NCBI GenBank assembly: GCA_023386255.1 | Contig: JAEWKB010000176.1 | Span: forward strand, 1-5,167 | Source of the DNA: Bacteroidota bacterium | GTDB taxonomy: Bacteria; Bacteroidota; Bacteroidia; Flavobacteriales; Flavobacteriaceae | DNA length: 5,167 nt | Direction: 5' to 3' | Part shown: positions 1-4,410 of the stretch, piece after piece | Position numbering within the stretch: position 1 is the first letter of the stretch | How the letters are laid out: every line of letters begins with the position of its first letter | Program-made: the position numbers and the translations under genes | The notes under the pieces: model-generated | What the model saw: only the letters and a program-made list of their open reading frames with translations | The model's database searches: none | What the model was told of the DNA's origin: nothing

Positions 1-1043
1 AGGTCTTTCATGTTACCCATTTTCTTCACCTGCTGTATCTGGTTCAGGAAATCATCAACGCCAAACTCGTGCTTGGCAATCTTTTTCTGTAGCTTACGCG
101 CCTCTTCCTCATCATATTGCTCCTGTGCCCTTTCCACAAGCGACACAACGTCACCCATGCCCAGGATACGGTCGGCCATACGGTTAGGATAGAACACATC
201 AATAGCTTCCATCTTTTCGCCTGTACCAATAAATTTGATAGGCTTGTTAACAACCGATTTAATTGATATAGCTGCACCGCCACGTGTATCACCGTCAAGC
301 TTGGTAAGTATTACACCATCAAAATTAAGCCTGTCGTTAAACGCTTTGGCTGTGTTTACGGCATCCTGGCCAGTCATTGAGTCTACCACAAACAATGTTT
401 CCTGTGGCTGTATAGCTTTGTGAACGTTTGCAATCTCGTTCATCATTTCCTCATCAACAGCAAGGCGGCCCGCAGTATCCACAATCACCACATTAAAGCC
501 ATTGGCTTTGGCATGTTTAATAGCGTTTTGGGCAATTTCAACAGGATTGCGGTTTCCTTCTTCAGAATATACCTCCACCCCTATCTGGCCACCCACAACA
601 TGAAGCTGGTTTATAGCCGCAGGACGATAAATATCACACGCTACAAGTAGCGGCTTTTTATTCTTTTTTGTTTTAAGATAATTGGCAAGCTTACCGGAGA
701 AAGTGGTTTTACCAGAACCTTGTAAACCCGACATTAATATTACGGTGGGGTTGCCCGAAAGGTTTATGCCTGCTGCATCGCCACCCATAAGTTCGGTAAG
801 CTCATCTTTTACCAGCTTAACCATTAACTGGCCCGGCTGAAGGGTTGTAAGTACATTTTGCCCGATAGCCTTTTCTTTAACCTTTGTGGTAAAGTCCTTC
901 GCTATCTTAAAGTTAACGTCGGCATCAAGTAATGCGCGGCGTACCTCTTTAAGGGTGTCGGCCACATTTACCTCGGTAATCTTACCGTGTCCTTTTAGTA
1001 TATGGAAGGCTTTATCTAACTTATCGCTTAAATTATCGAACAT
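1..1043 (-). CDS. ffh: Signal recognition particle protein Ffh (SRP54), 5' part, truncated by window edge
   Basis: Ffh is the GTPase of the signal recognition particle. It binds 4.5S RNA and signal sequences emerging from the ribosome and docks with FtsY at the inner membrane. The frame starts MFDNLSDKLDKAF at 1043 and stays open for 347 codons to the left edge. Visible are the N-domain helical bundle (about residues 1-95), the P-loop GLQGSGKTT (107-114), the DIYRPAA segment after it, DTAGR (189-193) and TKLDGDTRGGAA (247 onward), all at the positions expected for Ffh rather than FtsY, which carries a longer acidic N-terminus. The sequence ends at MGNMKD, just inside the M domain, so roughly the last 100 residues, including the Met-rich signal-binding groove, are missing here. 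A terminator separates it from the upstream lipoprotein gene, so it is probably transcribed from its own promoter. No Shine-Dalgarno site is evident, as is usual in Bacteroidota. Confidence 0.98.
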   Translation of the reverse strand, partial: MFDNLSDKLDKAFHILKGHGKITEVNVADTLKEVRRALLDADVNFKIAKDFTTKVKEKAIGQNVLTTLQPGQLMVKLVKDELTELMGGDAAGINLSGNPTVILMSGLQGSGKTTFSGKLANYLKTKKNKKPLLVACDIYRPAAINQLHVVGGQIGVEVYSEEGNRNPVEIAQNAIKHAKANGFNVVIVDTAGRLAVDEEMMNEIANVHKAIQPQETLFVVDSMTGQDAVNTAKAFNDRLNFDGVILTKLDGDTRGGAAISIKSVVNKPIKFIGTGEKMEAIDVFYPNRMADRILGMGDVVSLVERAQEQYDEEEARKLQKKIAKHEFGVDDFLNQIQQVKKMGNMKD

Positions 1044-1066
1044 ATCCCTTTTCTTTTAATGAGGTG

Positions 1067-1074
1067 CAAATTTA
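1067..1074 (-). promoter_or_regulatory. Possible -7 box of the ffh promoter
   Basis: On the minus strand this reads TAAATTTG, a full match to the Bacteroidota housekeeping -7 consensus TAnnTTTG, 23 bases before the ffh ATG and just downstream of the preceding gene's terminator. No convincing TTG -33 box lies 17-23 bases further upstream, so the assignment rests on the -7 box and its position. Confidence 0.4.
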
Positions 1075-1108
1075 ATGATTTGATTTTGAAGTTACGTGCC
1101 TAAAAATA

Positions 1109-1137
1109 AAAAACCGGTTACTATGTAACCGGTTTTT
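1109..1137 (-). terminator. Rho-independent terminator after the lipoprotein gene at 1155-2039
   Basis: A 13-bp perfect inverted repeat (arms 1109-1121 and 1125-1137, core GTAACCGG) with a 3-base loop. Read on the minus strand, it lies 17 bases past the lipoprotein stop codon and runs into a T-rich tail (TTTTTTATTTTTA). The hairpin also has T residues on the plus-strand side, but no plus-strand gene ends here, so minus-strand use is the sensible reading. Confidence 0.88.
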
Positions 1138-1154
1138 CCACGCATATTATATTG

Positions 1155-2039
1155 TTATGGTTGTTGAGGCTTGAACACAAAATCTATCATCGGCAGGTAG
1201 TCATGCGTTACGCCCGATCCTCCGCCGCCATAAAAGTTAGCCTGGTGAATTGTAATGTCTCCAAACGTTACAGGCAAAATAGCTGAGCCTGACTTTAATG
1301 TACCTATACCGCTTGAACCGGGACCATATCCTGCTATAGAGCGCCTTATAGTGTATTGCTGATTGGCATTTATTGTAACAGCAGGTATTGAAATATAACT
1401 CATTTGTGAGCTGGTAAAGGTATGGTTACCCGTATAAAGCACTGCATTATTTGCATCAACAATTTCTACAAGGTAGTTTAGCACATCTGTTTCCCCTTTA
1501 TAACCTATGCTGCAGATTTTACCCGCCTGGCTTGCACTAAATGTGTACTCATGCGTAAATGTATCCATGGTATTTTGTTCAGCAGCAGTAACACTGTTGT
1601 ATAACTGCGAAAAAGCAGTATTAGTGCTTATGCAGCATTCATCGGCTTCAGCCTGCAATGTGGTTATAAAATTTTCGTTGCCTGTTATAGCCAGCTCTTC
1701 GCCATTACCTGTAATATTGAAAGGGAACTGAATGGCATAGGCATCTCCTTCACCCAGTGCATTTATAAAATTTATAAGCTCGGTGCTGTTATTAAACGTA
1801 TAGGTTTGGTCAATAACAAAACCCTCACTATAAGTTGCAACAGTTATGGGGAACATCATTTCCAGGCAGTCCAGCTGATTGGCCGCAAGCGCTTCAAGCT
1901 GTACAGTAACAGGCGAATCGGCATATAGCGCGAAAGGATTCTCAGTATTTAAAACCGGTGAAGCATCGTCTTCAACACAAGACACTGCTAATAAAGCCGT
2001 AAGCACAAGTGCAGATAAAACTTTAAAGGATTTGTTCAT
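1155..2039 (-). CDS. Surface lipoprotein of unknown function, two-part ectodomain
   Basis: A 294-residue protein that I cannot assign to a named family. It begins with a type II signal peptide (MNKSFKVLSALVLTALLAVSC, Cys21 lipidated). The following VEDD resembles the Bacteroidota lipoprotein export signal that sends lipoproteins to the cell surface. Residues about 35-135 contain two similar halves: FPITV...STELINFINAL (63-95) and FPFNI...NENFITTLQAEADEC (105-135), which suggests an internal duplication. Residues about 160-235 (FTHEYTFSASQAGKICSIGYKG... then NQQYTIRRS) look beta-rich and loosely resemble DUF4082-type beta sandwiches; that is a weak recognition. A glycine-rich stretch (271-276) precedes the C-terminus. 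Six Cys lie at 21, 58, 135, 136 and 176 together with none near the end (five in total counting the lipidated one). It lies 86 bases downstream of the LamG lipoprotein with no terminator between, so cotranscription is possible, and a candidate promoter is also present. The N-terminal DDASPV nearly repeats the DDATPV of its neighbour. Confidence 0.88.
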   Translation of the reverse strand: MNKSFKVLSALVLTALLAVSCVEDDASPVLNTENPFALYADSPVTVQLEALAANQLDCLEMMFPITVATYSEGFVIDQTYTFNNSTELINFINALGEGDAYAIQFPFNITGNGEELAITGNENFITTLQAEADECCISTNTAFSQLYNSVTAAEQNTMDTFTHEYTFSASQAGKICSIGYKGETDVLNYLVEIVDANNAVLYTGNHTFTSSQMSYISIPAVTINANQQYTIRRSIAGYGPGSSGIGTLKSGSAILPVTFGDITIHQANFYGGGGSGVTHDYLPMIDFVFKPQQP

Positions 2040-2076
2040 CTATAATTTTATTTTAAATAGTATATGTTGTTTTTCA

Positions 2077-2104
2077 AAAAGCTAATGTACAACTTCATTT
2101 ACAA
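2077..2104 (-). promoter_or_regulatory. Candidate housekeeping promoter for the lipoprotein at 1155-2039
   Basis: The minus strand shows TTG (2102-2104), 17 bases, then TAGCTTTT (2077-2084), a 7 of 8 match to TAnnTTTG with spacing inside the 17-23 range reported for Flavobacterium. The -7 box lies 37 bases ahead of the ATG. In AT-rich DNA such matches occur by chance, so support is moderate. Confidence 0.4.
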
Positions 2105-2125
2105 CGGAAAAACAATTTCTTTAGT

Positions 2126-2920
2126 CTATTCGCAGCAGGGAGCCAACTGGTGTAACTGGCTAATTTCAGCCTGTGTCAGTACACGGTTATAAATTACAAT
2201 ATCATCTATTTTGCCGCTAAAATATTTACCTATCATCAGGTTGCCAATATCATCAACAGTTGGTGTGCCGCCCATGCCGCAGTCTGCCATGCCCGTAGCT
2301 GAATCCTGCAAGATACCATTGTGGTATATTTTAATTTCATTGGTTGCTTTAACGCATGTTACGGTAACATGGTGCCATACATTGGTACGTGCATCTTCTT
2401 CACCCGCACAGCCTTCAGACATATCAGTTATCATGTCATCCCAAACCGAATTTCCGTGGCCAAAAACAGCCCGGCGGCAGTCATAGAGTCCTACAGACCA
2501 TTCTCCGTATGAATCAGGGCAATGCATACCCTCGCCCCTGCCCAGTAATAGCTCATAATCAACCTGATTGCCCTGCGGCTGGTACCAAAAGGATACGGAT
2601 AAAGTTGTAAGATTATTTAAAAAGCCGGTGTCCTGGCTTATTAAGTAGGAATTGCCACTACCTGCAAATGAGTAGGCACAGTCTAAATTACCCTGCCTGT
2701 CCGCTGCGGGTTGGGCACTGCTTGCTGTTAAGTGAGCACTGCCTGTACCATCCTGAAGGCTGCCGCCGGCAAAGGTGTAGGAGGCTATGAGGCCATTTTG
2801 TAAATTATCAGGCAGGCAGGATTGCTCCTGATTTACCGGTGTAGCATCATCTTCCTCACACGAAATGATTAAGATGCCTGTAAAAGCTAACACCGCCAGA
2901 GTAGAAATAATTTTTTTCAT
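2126..2920 (-). CDS. LamG/concanavalin A-like domain surface lipoprotein
   Basis: A 264-residue lipoprotein whose mature part is essentially a single LamG-type (concanavalin A-like) jelly roll, a fold that usually binds carbohydrate or protein ligands. The signal peptide ends in LIISC (Cys21), and the following EEDD fits the Bacteroidota surface-export signal. The domain runs from NGLIASYTFAGGSLQDGTG (42-60) through SVSFWYQP (108-115) and the typical WHHVTVT (182-188) and KIYHNG (197-202) to the hallmark ending GKIDDIVIYNRVLTQAEISQL (236-256). Nine Cys besides the lipidated one (35, 81, 134, 148, 171, 189, 214, 262, 263) are unusually many for this fold and suggest disulfides outside the cell. 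No catalytic glycosidase motif is seen, so a binding role is likelier than enzymatic activity; the ligand is unknown. Its 5' side carries the GTAGGG-N16-TGTT promoter element shared with fecR and two putative sRNAs, which implies control by an ECF sigma factor. Confidence 0.93.
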   Translation of the reverse strand: MKKIISTLAVLAFTGILIISCEEDDATPVNQEQSCLPDNLQNGLIASYTFAGGSLQDGTGSAHLTASSAQPAADRQGNLDCAYSFAGSGNSYLISQDTGFLNNLTTLSVSFWYQPQGNQVDYELLLGRGEGMHCPDSYGEWSVGLYDCRRAVFGHGNSVWDDMITDMSEGCAGEEDARTNVWHHVTVTCVKATNEIKIYHNGILQDSATGMADCGMGGTPTVDDIGNLMIGKYFSGKIDDIVIYNRVLTQAEISQLHQLAPCCE

Positions 2921-2939
2921 AATGTTTGGTTTTTTTAAA

Positions 2940-2969
2940 CTTAAACAAGCTAATTCTTAAATACCCTAC
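2940..2969 (-). promoter_or_regulatory. Putative ECF-type promoter, copy A (LamG lipoprotein)
   Basis: On the minus strand GTAGGG (2964-2969) is followed after exactly 16 bases by TGTTTAAG (2940-2947). The first block extends as GTAGGGTATTT, identical over 11 bases to copy C. The second block ends 19 bases before the lipoprotein ATG, almost the same as the 18 bases between copy D and fecR. It begins right after the upstream terminator's T tract, where a new promoter is expected. Confidence 0.62.
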
Positions 2970-2976
2970 ATTACAT

Positions 2977-3009
2977 AAAAACAAAACCGGACACTGCTGT
3001 GCCCGGCTT
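2977..3009 (-). terminator. Rho-independent terminator of putative sRNA B
   Basis: The minus strand forms an 11-bp stem (3009-2999 with 2994-2984, two G-T pairs) closed by an AGCA loop, GC-rich in the middle (CCGGGCAC), followed by the T-rich tail TTTTGTTTTT. It is well separated from the lipocalin gene, which has its own terminator at 3106-3134, so it implies a further short transcript that starts between the two. Confidence 0.8.
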
Positions 3010-3060
3010 AGTATGAATATAAAGAAACAAAACTACATGGTATTTTAAGGTTAATAATCC
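2977..3060 (-). ncRNA. Putative sRNA B, about 84 nt
   Basis: The segment lies between promoter copy B and a strong terminator. The predicted start, about 7 bases after the second promoter block, gives a transcript of roughly 84 nt: an A/T-rich 5' part, a TAGTTTT tract and the terminator hairpin beginning TAAGCCGGG. It has no plausible coding capacity: the only ATG in it is followed at once by TAG. It resembles putative sRNA C in size, order of parts, the TAGTTTT tract and the TAAGC(A/C)GG start of the hairpin, as if the two arose by tandem duplication. The exact 5' end and the target are unknown, and I do not recognise an Rfam family. Confidence 0.5.
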
Positions 3061-3065
3061 TTTTA

Positions 3066-3106
3066 TATGTAACCGTTTTAAACATAAATATCCTACCCGT
3101 TACATA
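3066..3106. repeat. Inverted repeat bracketing promoter copy B
   Basis: The arms TATGTAACCG (3066-3075) and CCGTTACATA (3097-3106) are reverse complements with one mismatch, separated by 21 bases. The left arm covers the second promoter block of copy B and the interval ends with its first block, so the palindrome spans the whole promoter. It could be an operator for a dimeric regulator or a chance feature of AT-rich DNA. Confidence 0.5.
3067..3096 (-). promoter_or_regulatory. Putative ECF-type promoter, copy B (sRNA B)
   Basis: On the minus strand GTAGGA (3091-3096), 16 bases, then GGTTACAT (3067-3074). This is the most divergent of the four copies, with one change in the first block and two or three in the second, but the TATTT that follows the first block and the spacing are kept. 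It starts just after the T tract of the preceding terminator. Confidence 0.5.
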
Positions 3107-3134
3107 AAAAAAGCAGGCCCAACAAAGCCTGCTT
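3106..3134 (-). terminator. Rho-independent terminator of the lipocalin-like gene and of putative sRNA C
   Basis: A perfect 8-bp stem (AAGCAGGC at 3111-3118 with GCCTGCTT at 3127-3134) and an 8-base loop, followed on the minus strand by a run of seven T in all. It ends transcripts from the lipocalin-like gene about 105 bases after that gene's stop codon and also serves the shorter RNA predicted from promoter copy C. Confidence 0.88.
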
Positions 3135-3178
3135 ACACACAGAAAAACTAAAAATTATAAGATTTCTTTTTCATACAT
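3106..3178 (-). ncRNA. Putative sRNA C, about 73 nt, within the 3' UTR of the lipocalin-like gene
   Basis: Promoter copy C lies inside the 105-base stretch between the lipocalin-like stop codon and its terminator. Initiation about 6 bases after the second block would yield an RNA of about 73 nt ending in the AAGCAGGC hairpin. Only tiny frames are present (7 and 8 codons, overlapping, from two ATGs near the 5' end), so a regulatory RNA is more plausible than a protein. The arrangement recalls 3'-UTR-derived sRNAs such as the enterobacterial sigma-E-dependent MicL; that is an analogy and not homology. The start site is inferred from the promoter only. Confidence 0.48.
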
Positions 3179-3183
3179 TTATT

Positions 3184-3213
3184 CTATAACAGCTGAAAAA
3201 GAAAATACCCTAC
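3184..3213 (-). promoter_or_regulatory. Putative ECF-type promoter, copy C (sRNA C)
   Basis: On the minus strand GTAGGG (3208-3213), 16 bases, then TGTTATAG (3184-3191). The first block reads GTAGGGTATTTT, one base different from copy D across 12, and the second block shares TGTTATA with copy D exactly. It begins only 25 bases after the lipocalin-like stop codon, so it would produce a transcript separate from that gene's mRNA. Confidence 0.58.
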
Positions 3214-3238
3214 CTCTGCTTTTAAGTTTTTAAAAAAA

Positions 3239-3700
3239 TTAATTGATCTTGTCAAAAGTTACATAATCTGTACCTCCATTCCCTCCGCTCACATCTACAA
3301 GCCTTATCCTGTCGCCGGTCCTGGATAAAATATCCCAGTCATCAGTAAGTTCAGCAAAATTGGCAGGAGCTGCAAAGCTTATATTAAAATCAACATCACT
3401 CTCGGGGCTGTCGTCATTACTGTTGCTGTCCGTAACCGACCATGATCCTGTATAGGTATTTACCTGGTTAGTTGCTGTAAGCACATTGTTATCGTCAAAC
3501 GTAAATACATACCCCGTAAAATGATTGGTTTCATCAACACCATCATCAGTATATGTACTGATTCTCCATGTACCCTGGTTTACTGTATTTACAATCTCGG
3601 CAATAGCCGGATTGGTGTTGCTTACTGACGAATCATCGTCATCATTACATGCCATAAGCATACAAATTATGGCTAAACCCGACATTAATTTCATTTTCAT
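3239..3700 (-). CDS. Lipocalin-like surface lipoprotein
   Basis: A 153-residue lipoprotein. The signal peptide ends in LMAC (Cys18), followed by NDDDDSS, an acidic surface-export signal. The mature part resembles the small lipocalin-like beta-barrel lipoproteins common in Flavobacteriia: QGTWRISTYTDDGVDET (42-58), GYVFTFDDNNVLTA (63-76), YTGSWSV (83-89, the second G-x-W), FNISF (105-109), FAELTDDWDI (115-124) and the closing YVTFDKIN (146-153). Such proteins are thought to bind small hydrophobic ligands or act as envelope structural factors; nothing here identifies the ligand. Met1 is chosen because MKMK supplies the positive n-region; Met3 or Met6 would shorten it. It is divergent from the sigma gene across 144 bases, with its own housekeeping-type promoter. 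Its position next to a sigma/anti-sigma pair hints at a role in envelope sensing, but this is inference only. Confidence 0.9.
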   Translation of the reverse strand: MKMKLMSGLAIICMLMACNDDDDSSVSNTNPAIAEIVNTVNQGTWRISTYTDDGVDETNHFTGYVFTFDDNNVLTATNQVNTYTGSWSVTDSNSNDDSPESDVDFNISFAAPANFAELTDDWDILSRTGDRIRLVDVSGGNGGTDYVTFDKIN

Positions 3701-3730
3701 ACAATTTCAGTTTAATTAATAAATTATAGA

Positions 3731-3760
3731 TAAAGATATAGATTCTGATCTTTCAGCCAA
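3731..3760 (-). promoter_or_regulatory. Candidate housekeeping promoter of the lipocalin-like gene
   Basis: The minus strand shows TTG (3758-3760), 19 bases, then TATCTTTA (3731-3738), 7 of 8 to TAnnTTTG, 30 bases ahead of the ATG. Both spacing and position are typical for Flavobacterium. Confidence 0.48.
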
Positions 3761-3795
3761 TTATATTTAAAAACTCTTTAAACATTTTTTTATTA

Positions 3796-3827
3796 TTGAA
3801 GTTTCCGAAGAATTTTTTATAATTTTC
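3796..3827 (+). promoter_or_regulatory. Candidate housekeeping promoter of the ECF sigma gene
   Basis: TTG (3796-3798), 21 bases, then TAATTTTC (3820-3827), 7 of 8 to TAnnTTTG. The -7 box ends 17 bases before the ATG, implying a very short leader. No GTAGGG-type element is found in this intergenic region, so the sigma gene does not appear to use the motif seen ahead of fecR. Confidence 0.38.
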
Positions 3828-3844
3828 GGGCATATTTTCACCCG

Positions 3845-4366
3845 ATGGAAAAAAATTCGCTTACAGGCATATGTGAAGAGATCATATTCGCAAATTTTTT
3901 CAGGAGCCAGGCTAAAACCCTGCGCAACTATCTCCTTTATAAATTTGGCAATGAGGAGCAGGCTGAAGATGTAACACAGGAAGCCTTTATAAAATTATGG
4001 GAAAACTGCAGCAAAGTGCCGCTTGATAAAGCTAAATCTTTTTTATATACAGTAGCCAACAACACTACCCTTAATCAGATTGCGCACCAAAAGGTTGTGC
4101 TGCAATATTCTAAAAATAATATTTTACCTCAGTCTACTTCAGAAAGCCCTGAATTTTTACTTGAAGAAGAACAATTTAAGATAAAGCTGCAAAAAGCCAT
4201 AGCCGGGCTTTCCGAAGCACAGCGTACTGCCTTTCTCTTAAACCGGATTGATGGAAAGAAGTACCATGAAATAGCCGAAATACTGGAGATTAGCGTAAAA
4301 GCTGTTGAGAAACGCATTCATGGCGCACTGGTAGAGTTACGTAAGGAAATTGAAGGTTTTAGGTAG
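3845..4366 (+). CDS. ECF (sigma-70 family, FecI-like) RNA polymerase sigma factor
   Basis: A 173-residue extracytoplasmic-function sigma factor, normal in length. Region 2 covers about residues 15-85: FFRSQAKTLRNYLLYKFGNEEQAEDVTQEAFIKLWEN (18-54) contains the core-polymerase-binding and -10-recognition helices with the diagnostic DVTQEAFIKLW, and AKSFLYTVANNTTLNQIAHQ (63-82) matches the usual SWLYRIARN-type segment. Region 4 (about 115-169) is a clear helix-turn-helix: LSEAQRTAFLLNRIDGKKYHEIAEILEISVKAVEKRIHGALVELRK, which reads the -35 element. Region 3 is absent, as in all ECF factors. The next gene encodes a FecR-type anti-sigma factor, 44 bases downstream, so the sigma is presumably held inactive at the inner membrane until an outer-membrane or periplasmic signal arrives. 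The sigma stop codon TAG lies inside promoter copy D. The start at 3845 is the only one that retains all of region 2. I give no symbol because the specific regulon is unknown. Confidence 0.96.
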   Translation: MEKNSLTGICEEIIFANFFRSQAKTLRNYLLYKFGNEEQAEDVTQEAFIKLWENCSKVPLDKAKSFLYTVANNTTLNQIAHQKVVLQYSKNNILPQSTSESPEFLLEEEQFKIKLQKAIAGLSEAQRTAFLLNRIDGKKYHEIAEILEISVKAVEKRIHGALVELRKEIEGFR

Positions 4367-4392
4367 GGTTTTTTAACGATTGATTGTTATAC
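4363..4392 (+). promoter_or_regulatory. Putative ECF-type promoter, copy D (fecR)
   Basis: GTAGGG (4363-4368), 16 bases, then TGTTATAC (4385-4392). The first block overlaps the last codon and TAG stop of the sigma gene, so those bases are both coding and regulatory. The second block ends 18 bases before the fecR ATG. It agrees with copy C at 11 of 12 bases in the first block and 7 of 8 in the second. Confidence 0.58.
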
Positions 4393-4410
4393 TAAAAAAC
4401 AGGAAGAAAA

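Noticed and set aside
10..650. Several plus-strand frames of 60-76 codons at the left end, and others opposite the lipoprotein genes
   Set aside because: They lie antisense to ffh and to the lipoprotein genes, whose translations show clear family motifs or lipoprotein signals. They are shadows.
3008..3085. A 25-codon minus-strand frame (MFKTVTYKRIINLKIPC...) whose TAA stop sits exactly at the base of a terminator hairpin
   Set aside because: Attractive as a small protein, but its ATG lies between the two blocks of promoter copy B, upstream of the predicted transcript start, so that RNA could not encode it. Composition also gives no sign of a signal or membrane segment.
3146..3177. Overlapping 7- and 8-codon frames at the 5' end of putative sRNA C
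   Set aside because: Too short to support as genes from sequence alone. They are noted in the sRNA entry because a leaderless mini-frame cannot be excluded.
2921..3238. The repeated GTAGGGTATTT units as a CRISPR array or transposon ends
   Set aside because: The conserved part is only about 11 bases, the intervals of 117-127 bases each contain a terminator, and no cas gene, transposase or target-site duplication is visible in the window.
3845..4366. The sigma factor plus nearby RNAs as an RNA-guided (Cas12f-like) transcription system
   Set aside because: No nuclease-like frame, guide repeat or scaffold is present in this window. An adjoining FecR anti-sigma points to the ordinary surface-signalling type.
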